NCBI RefSeq assembly: GCF_011386835.1
Contig: NC_088792.1
Location: 225,769,894-225,833,893, forward strand
Direction: 5' to 3'
Length of the DNA: 64,000 bases
Origin: Chrysemys picta bellii
Taxonomy: Eukaryota; Chordata; Testudines; Emydidae
Shown: positions 52,101-59,457 of the stretch, in pieces
How the letters are laid out: the number at the start of each line of letters is the position of its first letter
How positions within the stretch are numbered: the stretch's first letter is position 1
Notes under the pieces: model-generated
The model's input: the letters and a program-made list of their open reading frames with translations, nothing else
Database searches by the model: none
What the model was told of the DNA's origin: nothing
Program-made: the position numbers and the translations under genes

Positions 52101-53850
52101 ATGATCCTCTCTCCATATATATAAAATTATGCAACTGTATTAGCCTTCCCTTTTATAGTAGTGATGTGCATTAAATTAGGGATGTAAAATGTTTACCGGT
52201 TAACCTGTAAGCATTAGTTTTACCGGTTAACCCACCTTAACCGTTAATCCCTGCGCCAGCCCCGGCCCTTTAATCTGTTAACCATTTAAATGAAATATTT
52301 TTTATTGTTTAAACGGTTAACTTTCTAAACAATATTTATATCCCTACATGAAATAGTCTTGTATATAAAAAATAATGTACAAGAAATCTCATGTATGGAG
52401 AAAATCTTCTTGTGTAACTAAAATGCACATATATAAAATCTTATCCATATATTAATGCAAACAATTTTGACACTTTTCAATACTCAAGTCAATTAGTATA
52501 CAGTGCATGATACTGGTTTCAGATAGAAAAGAAAGATAAGAAATGTTCTAGAATGCATCTTTTCAGTTGTGCTTTCTTTCAGTAACACCTATACTTCAAT
52601 CCTTTAGCCTCACACCTGAAATTGTCAGTACACCTTCTTCCCCAGAAGAAGAGGATAAATCCATTCTTAATGCAACTGTTCTGATTGATGACTCCATTGC
52701 AACAACTAAAATTCAGATTAGGCTAGCGGATGGAAGCCGTTTGATACAAAGATTCAATCAAACACACAGGTAAACTAATGCCATAGAGATACAAGTAACC
52801 ACGCTTCTTTCAGCAAGATTGTTTTGTATCTAGTAGATAGAAAAGGAACTAAAATAGCAGCTGGCATATAAAAAAGCAAGAATGATGGTAAAACAAGTAA
52901 AGTGTATAAGCAGGTTATTAATTATGAACGTTTGCAGTAGAGGAACACTAGATGTAGAATAACACTTTTGGAGGTGATCAGATTCAGGCATTTGGTAACT
53001 GTTAAATTTATATAACTTTCATCATACATACTCGTATTCTGGGTTTTTAGTTTGGATATAGCTTTGAGAAGCACTTTTGTTTGGCTGGTTGATGTGTGGT
53101 GTTAAGCAATTACTTATCCGTTCTAAGGGTGCATTTGTTCCAAGTTTGGCAATGTTCTGCTGTTGTCACATTTCCTGCTCTACATTTATGTGAGAGCTAT
53201 GATGGGCAGAGTGAGACAGTTTTGGCTGTGGTGCAATCAGTGAGCAGAGGGACTAGCAATGCTAGGGCTCTTTATTTTAGCAGACATTAATAGTACAACC
53301 TCTCTTCTTTCCCAGTATTTGGTTGAGAGCAAGTTGGCTGAAGCTCAGTCCAATTAAAATAATGGTGATGCTGGCAGGTTGGGAATAGAGCTGTGCAGGA
53401 AACAAATTTCCTGTCCTGTTAAAATTGTTGAGGTTTCAAAAACACTTCCATTCTGCATATGGACAAAACAGTGACATTTTAGGTAGTTGCAAAGAGCCGG
53501 AAAGAGATGCATTCCAGAATAGTCAATGCCTGGTGCATAGGGCACTCACCTGGGGTGTGGGAGTGCATGCTGTATTTGCAGTATTCAAATTTTTTACCTT
53601 TACTGGTGTTGGCAGCTGATTCCTGTATAAATTAAATCATTAGTAATTTTCAGTGTTTATATAATACCATTATATTTATTCCAACAGGATTATGGATATT
53701 CGAGACTTTATTATCCAGTCCCATCCTGCATTTGCAGCAGCTGACTTTGTTCTTGTGACTACATTTCCAAATAAAGAGCTAACAGATGAAAGTCTGACAC
53801 TACAAGAAGCAGATATACTTAACACTGTGATTCTTCAACAACTAAAGTAA
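23525..53850 (+). CDS. UBXN2B: UBXN2B (p37), UBX-domain p97/VCP cofactor; complete gene, spliced
   Basis: Exons: 23525-23638, 26938-27041, (optional 29521-29592), 32219-32381, 32733-32819, 36588-36697, 41245-41382, 52608-52769, 53688-53850. All introns are GT-AG and phases join cleanly, giving 346 residues (370 with the optional exon). Seen in the product: FSGGGYRLG at 129-137, a SEP domain about 156-221 ([20 protein letters not shown] onward), an SHP/BS1-type p97-binding motif FSGEGQKLG at 230-238, and a C-terminal UBX domain about 271-346 with TTFPNKEL at 317-324. Known of the family: p47 and p37 are adaptors of the AAA ATPase p97/VCP in Golgi and ER membrane fusion, and p37 acts without the N-terminal UBA domain of p47; that domain is absent here too. 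The human protein is 331 residues as I recall it; the extra length is mainly in exon 1. No frameshift or internal stop. The paralogue p47 is a poorer match, particularly at the N terminus. Confidence 0.96.
24168..24302. mobile_element. 135-bp hAT element in intron 1
   Basis: Starts 'cagaggttcccaaacttgg', ends 'ctggaaacccctg'. Perfect 8-bp duplication cactagag (24160-24167 and 24303-24310). It appears to be an internally deleted relative of the 310-bp copy at 28352. Confidence 0.85.
24521..24648. mobile_element. 128-bp hAT MITE ('ggtgctggaac' family, copy 4, reversed)
   Basis: Reverse orientation relative to the other three ('tttttatagtgggggtgctg' on the minus strand). Perfect 8-bp duplication gtgtagct (24513-24520 and 24649-24656). 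Confidence 0.87.
24660..26937. other. Rest of intron 1
   Basis: Mostly unique AT-rich sequence. 25950-26090 resembles a MIR/L2-type SINE ('ccattttacaaatttggaac' then 'tgaggcacagtg'). 26411-26490 has paired 'aagcacttgctgaagtcagt' and 'cacatgcttaagtgctttgc', a repeat seen elsewhere in amniotes. Confidence 0.45.
26938..27041 (+). CDS. UBXN2B: UBXN2B exon 2
   Basis: 104 nt beginning [14 protein letters not shown] and ending in PRVPVQ plus two bases (AG) of a split arginine or serine codon. Acceptor 'gtatgtag' at 26937, strong donor gtaaga at 27042. The LALA-LYEDE segment aligns with IALASFYED just after the UBA domain in p47. This is a low-complexity, probably disordered linker. Confidence 0.93.
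28352..28661. mobile_element. 310-bp hAT element in intron 2
   Basis: Ends 'cagtgtttctcaaactgggg' and 'cccctgtttgagaaacactg' are near-perfect inverted repeats. Perfect duplication gtctacat (28344-28351 and 28662-28669). The interior is a GC-rich fold-back sharing 'ctggcgggccaggccggttt' with 6296-6615. Confidence 0.92.
28885..29010 (+). mobile_element. L2/L3-like LINE 3' tail
   Basis: 'gtaagctctttgggagcagt', 'gtactgcacctatcacaatg', 'gactggggctcctagcac' then (aaat)n: the same tail as 35890-36010. Confidence 0.7.
29521..29592 (+). CDS. UBXN2B: UBXN2B optional 72-nt exon (cassette candidate)
   Basis: An open 72-nt segment between 'ttgttggcag' and a gtactg donor. It begins with one base and ends with two, exactly compatible with exon 2 (two bases left over) and exon 3 (one base needed), so it can be kept or skipped without changing frame. 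Spliced in, it adds 24 residues with [19 protein letters not shown], directly before [11 protein letters not shown] of exon 3. In p47 the same place reads TSFRDL, then an acidic run, then GQRFYAGGSE. The match in position, phase and SFR..L/QRFY context supports a real exon; use in mRNA is inference. The donor and pyrimidine tract are weaker than those of neighbouring exons, which fits alternative use. Confidence 0.68.
30223..30448. mobile_element. 226-bp hAT element in intron 2
   Basis: Ends 'cagggccagctccaggcgcc' and 'ctggatccagccctg' are inverted. Perfect duplication ggtgcata (30215-30222 and 30449-30456). Contains a (ttttg)n run at 30380-30408. Confidence 0.9.
30546..31068 (+). mobile_element. 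Penelope-like element 3' fragment in intron 2
   Basis: 30601-30849 is an open 83-codon end of the PLE protein after the GIY-YIG region: [20 protein letters not shown], then [20 protein letters not shown], then [12 protein letters not shown], ending TGA. It is followed at 30950-31068 by the PLE tail 'catgaaagcttatgcccaaa' and 'gttagtctttaaggtgccac'. 5'-truncated, no RT domain. Confidence 0.85.
32219..32381 (+). CDS. UBXN2B: UBXN2B exon 3
   Basis: 163 nt. The first base completes the arginine codon, then [16 protein letters not shown] leads to [20 protein letters not shown], the best conserved part of the linker in the p47/p37 family, ending SGDFSKAK at phase 0. Donor gtaagt at 32382. NPSKIV is slightly longer than the corresponding human stretch as I recall it. 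Confidence 0.95.
32733..32819 (+). CDS. UBXN2B: UBXN2B exon 4
   Basis: 87 nt, phase 0 to 0. Encodes [20 protein letters not shown] to the final GQD. The FSGGGYRLG motif matches the FxGGGYRLG block of p47 and p37. Strong donor gtaagt. The intron before it is only 351 bp. Confidence 0.95.
34020..36012 (+). mobile_element. L2/L3-like LINE copy, interrupted
   Basis: CT-rich, sense-strand LINE sequence. 35290-35780 decodes with frameshifts to the RT C-terminal pattern: AKIIFLA..FDYV, then [20 protein letters not shown], then IIERLTPTS and [20 protein letters not shown]. 35890-36010 is the canonical tail 'gtccatgacttggggctctg'. 34398-34700 is a MITE-like insertion (ggcttgtctacatataaac). The piece 34700-35285 is a related LINE end, so two copies may be joined. 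Confidence 0.65.
36588..36697 (+). CDS. UBXN2B: UBXN2B exon 5 (SEP domain, first half)
   Basis: 110 nt from [20 protein letters not shown] through [10 protein letters not shown] plus two bases of a split glycine. This is the start of the SEP domain, known in the p47 family for helping trimerisation and for inhibiting cathepsin L. The LKLW.NGFS.DDGELR block is diagnostic. Acceptor 'tcaatag', donor gtaagt. Confidence 0.95.
36902..37969. mobile_element. 1.07-kb DNA element with GT/AC microsatellite in intron 5
   Basis: Ends 'cagtaactcctcgcttaacg' and 'tttaaatgagaagttactg' are inverted repeats. The family looks mariner- or hAT-like; no clear target duplication was seen, so the class is open. It contains (gt)n at 37078-37107 and (ac)n at 37146-37175, which can pair, and a GC-rich body (37490-37860). 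Confidence 0.7.
38580..39180 (-). pseudogene. hAT transposase fragment (C-terminal dimerisation domain)
   Basis: Minus strand 39152-38934 reads [20 protein letters not shown], then [18 protein letters not shown], then [13 protein letters not shown] and [11 protein letters not shown]. This is the conserved hATC pattern (PLxWWx..YP.LA.LARKYL..PATSVPSERVFS..G.IV..KR..L). The P-S-E-R part is altered. The rest to 38580 is the AT-rich 3' end of the same element ('ttaatcacgcgatttaatcg'). An old autonomous-element remnant inside intron 5. Confidence 0.75.
39280..39574. mobile_element. MITE made of nested palindromes
   Basis: Ends 'gagggtacatctatactta' and 'agtgtggaccaggcc' are inverted. Two internal hairpins: cgatttatcgcgtc/gacgcgataaatcg (39335-39370) and agttcgaactaagatac with its complement gtatcttagttcgaact (39480-39550). 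Confidence 0.7.
39576..39695 (+). mobile_element. L2/L3-like LINE 3' tail
   Basis: 'gattgtaagatcttcagggt', 'tttgtacagcacctagcac' and 'tactgcaatataataa'. It abuts the preceding MITE. Confidence 0.6.
39797..40711. mobile_element. 915-bp hAT element in intron 5
   Basis: Ends 'cagggatggggaacctccgg' and 'ggttccccgcccctg' are inverted. Perfect duplication cattagag (39789-39796 and 40712-40719). The right half (40200-40580) is a C-rich degenerate tandem array like those in the 16569 and 61005 elements. Confidence 0.9.
41245..41382 (+). CDS. UBXN2B: UBXN2B exon 6 (SEP end and SHP motif)
   Basis: 138 nt encoding [20 protein letters not shown], then [10 protein letters not shown] and [14 protein letters not shown], ending in two bases of a split serine. 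It closes the SEP domain and carries the FxGxGxxLG motif (SHP box, or binding site 1) that contacts the N domain of p97. Almost every residue is the family consensus. Confidence 0.96.
41383..42685. other. Intron 6, first part
   Basis: Mainly unique. The GC-richer part 41880-42340 probably is an old interspersed repeat that I cannot name. Confidence 0.35.
42686..43222. mobile_element. 537-bp hAT element in intron 6
   Basis: Ends 'tagggtgaccatatttccc' and 'ggatatatggtcacccta' are inverted. Perfect duplication ataatgga (42678-42685 and 43223-43230). The C-rich interior contains repeats of 'ggggcttgccctagcc' and 'acccagggctggggctgа'-type units. Confidence 0.92.
43656..45300 (-). mobile_element. 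Penelope-like element, 5'-truncated, in intron 6
   Basis: Minus-strand element of about 1.6 kb. Its 3' end reads 'aaacccacttcatcagatgc' and 'gtacttgtggcaccttggag' on the + strand next to an A18 run (43641-43658). It holds the RT/GIY-YIG pseudogene described separately. The most complete of the three PLE copies in this window. Confidence 0.85.
43977..45275 (-). pseudogene. Penelope-like RT plus GIY-YIG endonuclease, one internal stop
   Basis: Reading down from 45275: TYFTFG-like RT palm with [20 protein letters not shown], the catalytic box [13 protein letters not shown], then the thumb and linker. The Cys/His-bearing segment [13 protein letters not shown] comes next, followed by [20 protein letters not shown] of the GIY-YIG nuclease. 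A TAG follows at 44226-44228, where CAG (Q) is expected from a single C-to-T change. The frame then stays open through [15 protein letters not shown] and [13 protein letters not shown] to TAA at 43977-43979. The N-terminal part of the full element (first RT motifs) is missing. A recent but inactive copy. Confidence 0.82.
45301..46589. other. Intron 6, AT-rich, nothing recognised
   Basis: Apparently unique intronic DNA. Confidence 0.5.
46590..46910. mobile_element. 321-bp hAT element in intron 6
   Basis: Ends 'cagtcgtgggcaacctgcgg' and 'caggttgcccaccactg' are inverted. Perfect duplication atataagc (46582-46589 and 46911-46918). The interior is a GC-rich fold-back like 6296 and 28352. Confidence 0.92.
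47293..47484. mobile_element. Mariner-like MITE in intron 6
   Basis: Ends 'cacctctaccccgatataac' and 'ttatatctgggtagaggt' are inverted and flanked by TA, as for Tc1/mariner elements. 'cgcgttatat' is repeated inside. Confidence 0.75.
48041..49870 (-). mobile_element. CR1 LINE copy C, in intron 6
   Basis: The 3' end lies at the left ('tcatagaaatgtaggactgg', reversed tail). The minus strand carries broken RT frames: [20 protein letters not shown] (fingers/palm, 48900), [15 protein letters not shown], then [20 protein letters not shown]. The RT-core DNA upstream of these extends to about 49870. Many stops; old copy. Confidence 0.85.
49871..51140. other. Intron 6, AT-rich with T-run and GT microsatellite
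   Basis: (gt)n at 50488-50502 and a T18 run at 50570-50587. Otherwise nothing recognised. Confidence 0.5.
51146..51335 (+). mobile_element. tRNA-derived SINE with CR1-like tail
   Basis: The head 'ggatagctcagtggtttgag' carries an A box and 'gttgtgagttcaatcc' a B box, as in tRNA-derived pol III promoters. The body 'gggccacttagggatctggg' and the 3' part 'ggactcgatgacctttcagg' end in 'ttctatgag', the CR1 3' end. This is the typical turtle SINE design, mobilised by CR1. Not a functional tRNA: it lacks a foldable anticodon arm and is fused to the SINE body. Confidence 0.88.
51340..52168. other. Intron 6, last part, nothing recognised
   Basis: Unique AT-rich DNA before the hAT MITE at 52177. Confidence 0.5.
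52177..52346. mobile_element. 170-bp hAT MITE close to exon 7
   Basis: Ends 'tagggatgtaaaatgtttac' and 'aatatttatatcccta' are inverted. Duplication cattaaat (52169-52176) and catgaaat (52347-52354), one mismatch. Contains several 'ccggttaac' palindromes. It lies 261 bp before exon 7. Confidence 0.82.
52608..52769 (+). CDS. UBXN2B: UBXN2B exon 7 (linker and start of UBX domain)
   Basis: 162 nt encoding [20 protein letters not shown], a Ser/Pro/Glu-rich linker, then [18 protein letters not shown] and [10 protein letters not shown], the first two strands of the ubiquitin-like UBX fold. The acceptor used is 'caatcctttag' at 52607. A second AG with a better pyrimidine tract lies 25 nt upstream and would bring in a stop (see findings). 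The intron before this exon is the longest, about 11.2 kb. Confidence 0.95.
53688..53850 (+). CDS. UBXN2B: UBXN2B exon 8 (UBX domain end, stop)
   Basis: 163 nt. It completes an arginine, then [29 protein letters not shown] and [13 protein letters not shown], followed by TAA at 53848-53850. FPNK is the p97-binding loop of p47-type UBX domains (FPR in others). The ILQQLK end matches the LLQQLK end of mammalian p37. Confidence 0.96.
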
Positions 53851-55410
53851 TCTTGCACCTGTCAGTGCAATATAGCTTTTGGGGATAGGTATTGTGCCAA
53901 ACTGTCATACAAGGATGCTTCCAGTGGTGCAGAGGGAGGGAATCAAATCAACATCTTCTTTCACTTGTACAGATCAGTTTTTTGTTTTTATTTCTGTTCT
54001 GTCTTCCAATGATAGCATATTTGAATCAGATTTTAGAGTGTTTTTACAGTTTTAAAACTAAGCTTGTATAAATTGATACGTTCCAAAACTCAGCAAAAAC
54101 TAATAAGCTACTTGAGAAACACAGCTATCACTTTATTATTCAGATATTTTTAGGGCAGAAAAGCAGTTTTTTCAGGGAGTCAGTGTCTTTTTACACACTT
54201 GGTAAGTCTTGCACTAAGGAAATGATTTATGCTGCAGTGACAAACAGCCTTTTGAACACTTTACTCAGTAGGTTGAGATATGTTTATTTCCCTTAGCACA
54301 TAGATTTTCAAGTATTCTCTTTGTAAGTTGACATGTGTACATGCCCTAATATGATTTTAAAATATTCTGTTTGTAGTGTTTTGTTGGTGCAGTATAATTA
54401 TTTTATGTAATTAACCTATAAATATTTTTCCTGTAAATTATCCTATAACCTTCACTATGAATGGATCAGTAACAAACGAAAAACAAATCTCAGCCTTTTC
54501 TGATTATATTTAATATTGTTCTCACTCATATTTAATATTGTTCTCACTCATGCTCCAGTTGTAATTCTCATGTTGGAAAGAATTTACTTTAAACAGAAAT
54601 AGTAGAGAGTAATAGCAACTAATGGACAAACATCAAGCTCCACATTTTCAAAAGAAATGGCTTGATGATCACATTCAAACACCCATGTTCAATTGAGACC
54701 TATGCAGATACACAATTCCATGCGTAAGCAGTTATTTAGGTGCCCAAATAACATTTGTGTGCACAAACACAAGACTTGTTTATGCAGTCACTTGAATACA
54801 CACAAGAAGATGTGCAGTTGTGCATGCAGTTTTGTACCTCGACTTTAGCTCTTCGTATTTTGTATTTTGGCCAAAAGTGTTATATTTTTAAAGTAGTGCA
54901 ATGGGGATTTAGTTATGCAATTTTCTTTATTCTCACTGGCAGCTGCGTGATTAAACCATGGCAATTATTTGAAAATATATTTTTTTCAAAGAGTTTAATC
55001 CTGCATTCTGCTGAGCAGATAGAATAGTGTGAAATAGAAAATGGGCTCCTGTACTTACACAGCCACAGATATTATAAATCTGCATACTGTGCGTCAAAAG
55101 AGAGGATCAAACCTTAGATGAGGCGAATGGGCTGCATCCCATGTGCCAATATGTATAGAATGTTATCTTTAATATTATTTCCCAAAAACTTGAAAACTTA
55201 ATTCACTATACTTAGCTCACCCTTGGTCAGTAGAATTTATTTTAAATTCTTACCTCAAAGCAGACATTTCCAACTATAAGTAATTTTCAATCATTTGCAA
55301 CCATATATGAGGTCAAATGGTTTGTAAGACAAATATCTGCATGATTTAAACAATCACAAATACAAATACATTGTGTGTGCTAATCAATAAAGAAAAGACT
55401 TTAAGCTAAA
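53851..55410 (+). other. UBXN2B: Probable UBXN2B 3' UTR with poly(A) signal
   Basis: AT-rich sequence after the stop, with no recognised repeat. The first canonical AATAAA found on reading is at 55386-55391; a second lies at 55677-55682. An ATTAAA variant is near 54947. The end point is inferred from the first canonical signal. A UTR of about 1.55 kb is plausible. Confidence 0.55.
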
Positions 55411-58400
55411 AATGTCCCAGACAACTTTTTCATATTCTATTATTCTCTTTTATGTTGTGACAAAGAAGCAGTTGTTTGTGTGTGTTGCATGGTGAGTGTT
55501 GTGTATGTGAGGTGAGGGAGGAAGGAAATATATGTTTAAAACAATTATTTTAAATACTAGACCTAAATACTTGGTACATAAAATATAGATTTCCAAGTCA
55601 GAGTTCTGATATGGTTCTGAACCACTCCAAACTTTGGGCATGTTTGGATTCAATGATTAGCTTCACGTCCATCCCTAATAAAATATAAGCAGTGCACAGG
55701 TAATAACAAATTAAACAGCTTACTTTGATGCATAAGGAACGGTGGTTGCATAAAAGAAACAGGTTTTCATTTTTCAGGGTTGTTCAAAGACCTAACTACA
55801 TGTTGTCACCCTTTCTTTATTTTAAATAGCCAGTGAACTTCTAATGTAAGAGCTTTGTAACATCTGGGTACAAGTCTTAACTTCAAGATTAAAGAGCTCA
55901 GAGAAAATACAACATGCATTTGTATTTATTAATTATATATTTGGAGGTATTCAGGCAGCAGTTTTTAAACTTTTTGAGCTGACCCCCCCCCCCCCCCCCC
56001 GAGTTACAATTTTTGATTGCGCCCCCCAACCCAGGCAAAAATAGACACAATACCTGCCCATCCCCCCTAAGGTTTTCAGGCTGGGGGAAGGTGCATGCAA
56101 TGGTCTCTGGTCATGCATCTGTGCAGTCCCCTGCACACCACACCTTGATTCTCCTTACCCTGGCTAGCAGTGTGCTTAGCAACATCTAGTCATAGGTGCC
56201 AAGCTGCTAAGGAATCCAACCCCCTTTATTATTAGTCTCATGTACTTCTGCTCTGAAACACATTTGGATTAGGTCCTATGTGAGAAGTGTCATCTACAAA
56301 ATCTCACTTTCTCAACCTTGCCTTGTTATAGCAACCAGACCCTCTACATACACAAGGGAAAACCTTGGCTGAAAGAAGCTCTTTTGAGTTATTTTAAAAG
56401 ATGGCTGCCCAAAACATTTTTTAAATTTAATTTAAAAAGCATTTTTGGCATTGTTGGATGGCAATAAACCCTGTTAGATACATTTTGTACTCCAGGCTAT
56501 ACGGTGCTGGTTTTCCACCCTGTTACAGCTCACTTGACAGCTGATACTTAATTTTGTTTTAGTTAATCCAGTAAAACTGGACTTTGATCCCCACTGGTGT
56601 GTAAGCACGGCAAGAGCTTTGCTGATATAGTACTTATTAGATTTCTGTTGTTGCCAATCTAAGCAAATTCTGTTCTCAGATCTCAGCCTTAGAGGTGGTG
56701 AGGAAGGCTCTGCTTGGTTTTATCACTTCTTGTAAAACTATGTGGACTACATTAAAAATATAAGTAGATAGCTGTTCAGAGCTGTATATTTTATTTTATA
56801 TTATATAATAGGTCAGGCAACCTTTGACAGGAGACAAATTTGAGAGGATTTTGAACACAATACAGGTAAGATATTTCAATAGAAGTTTTACTTTCCAAAT
56901 CTCTCTTCAATTCCACACTGACTATTTCCAGCCATGACAAATATTGTCTGGTGGATATTCAGCTATACCTGACTTTCTGAATAGGCTCAACATTCATGCT
57001 GTCTCCATAGATGTTGATCCTGCAAACACTTACACACATACAAAAGTTGACACACATGAGTAATTCCATTAAAATTGATGGGACCACTTCCATGCATAAA
57101 TCAGGCATGTTTGCAGGACTGGGAGTTTGGATTGTCAACTGTATGGCCCCATCACCATTGATATCTTTGAGGACCTGGGCCTTTCTACAGATCTTTGTAT
57201 GTGTTTGTACAGTACCTACCTAGCACAGTGGCTCTGCATGTTCTGATTGGGACCTCTGGATGCTACTAAAATATAATTATTAAACAATACAGTTTGATAA
57301 ATTTATTTGGTTTCTCCACCCATAGCTGTTAATGGGCAAGCAAAATTAGCCAACAACAGTGTATATTATACTCCGAGCTGTCTCTGTGACGCTCTCCAAT
57401 AAACCAAAATGTTTGTCCATTTGCTTTATTTATTTATTTTTTACCCTTTTGAAGTGATTGTTTAGCTCAGCCCATAAAAATTCAGAAAATGCCAACCTGG
57501 CAAGGTCTGTTTGCCTGAAAGCCTATACAGGCAGCTATTACCCAATCTACTGCGCAAGCAGAGCAGGTAGTGATGACCTGGTGTTAGTGATTTCCAAATG
57601 ACCTTCAGGAGTGGCCAAGGCGAATTACAAACAAGTTTCATTTTATGACTTTTCCTAGAACTGTGGTGTATGGAGTAGAGTTCTTAAAGCCCCATCTGCT
57701 GCAAACTCAGATACTCTAACTGAATAGTCTCTGAAAAGTACAGTAATTAAACCCTCATTAAATGTTGCTGCGATAGAGGTTTAACTCTATCATAGAGAAG
57801 TAGATTGTATTTTACTAATACTGAAATCTTTATGCAGAGTATTTACAGATAACCTTTCCCATATAATAATGACATGACATTCAGTAATACTGTTTCTTGT
57901 ACTGCATTCTGTATGTTGTATTTCTGTTTAAGGCAATCAAAACAGTATGCTGGTTTTGTAATAAAACTCTCAACCAGGCAAAACAAATCTGGATTAGGGT
58001 TTTGTTTCTAAACTCGGTCAGGATTTGCCAAGGCTTGTGCATGTGTTGTTGAAGTTTGGCTAGTTGTCATGCACTTTGGGGCTGATTTATGGCTTTGGTT
58101 CAAAAAAAGTCAAAATTTGGCTGTTTCGACTGTCTTTGAGTTCATCTCTGTGATGGAGCATCTGGGTTCTATCAATAATTTATACTTTGCAGCAATGGAA
58201 AAGTGATGGAGCCTTCAGTAAGAGGCCTGGATAAACTGGAGACAGCCAGACCAAATAAACTGCACAAGGCTGTACTTGAGTTTGGTGGTTAAGCATTTGA
58301 AAGACCGCCATTATCATCATGCAAGTGTCCTCTTATCCTCACTGGCGCATCCCCTAGACAATGCAGCTGTTCACCAATCCCTAAATTGTGTGTCTGTAGC

Positions 58401-59457
58401 TGGAGAAAAATGGTCTGGGTTAGGGAGGGGAGTATCTCTCCAGAATCAGCCATGCAAGGCTCTCAGTTTTGACCAGGGTTGGGTCACAGATAAGACCTGC
58501 TTTCAGGACCATGTTCAATTTTCTTTTCTTCTCTTTTAATGAAGCTAAGGGATGCGGTATATTCTATGAATCATTTCTTTTATTTTGATGTGCTTCTCTT
58601 TATCTAATAAATCTTGTTTTAAACAAGTGACTGTTGTGTGGGTGTTTCACATAATCCATGCCCAGAGAAAGCAGCCTTTTAACCACTAGGGGGAGGTAGA
58701 GAAGGTAAAAGTTGTGCCTGGAACCTAACCCACTCTCTTCACTCATTCTTGGTCAAAACAGCATGAAAACCAATGGCCTCTCCCAGTGCAGTGGGTTACA
58801 AAAGGCTACAGTGAGTATTAGAGGAAAGGAGGGGGCTTTTACAGACCCAAAAGGGAGACATGAGTTAGCATAGAAGCAGTTGGCAATCAGGCCTTCCCAT
58901 AATGGAACAGTGCTGTGAGCCCACCCCCCGCACTGATACGAGTGGAGCTTGAACAGTCAGGGCTAGTAGTTGAAGCAGTGGCAGTAAGAAGCCAGGAACA
59001 GCTTCTGTTCAGAGCTGGAATCAAAAACAAGGAGTCTGAGAGCAAGCCAAGAGGCAGGTCCATTGCTATGCTTGGCAGGAAGTCCACCTTATTGTATGGA
59101 CACTTCCTGGAACAACTCCTGGGCTTAAATAGAGTGCCTGGACCCAAGAGAGACCACAAGGGAAGCTGTCAGTCCAGCCTTCTGAAGCAGTACTTCCTGT
59201 GGTGTTTGTCTCTACAGGGTCTATGTGGTAATGCATGCAACTCTACCTTGGCCACAGGGTCGCAGCATGGAGGGGTGAACCATCCCGCAGACCTCTCCCT
59301 GTAGGACTTCACATCACCTTTCCTCCTTTAGGGGCACCCCTAACTGCTGAACCAGGCTTGTACGGGTGGTTTTATGAAAAGGCATCCACAAGGTCAGATG
59401 CTTGGATATGGGCAGCTGATTCCCAGGACCATTCTTCAGGGCTGTAACCTCACCAGT
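55411..59457. other. Downstream intergenic sequence
   Basis: A hAT-like remnant starts at about 55955 ('gcagcagtttttaaactttt'), with a C19-20 run at 55982-56000. An L2/L3 LINE tail lies at 57185-57285 ('tttgtacagtacctacctag'). 58140-59457 includes GC-richer DNA with no family recognised. CYP7A1, the expected neighbour, was not found. Confidence 0.45.

Noticed and set aside
55982..56000. Long C run as a functional G-quadruplex motif
   Set aside because: A single homopolymer in a degenerate repeat, prone to sequencing or assembly error. No further support.
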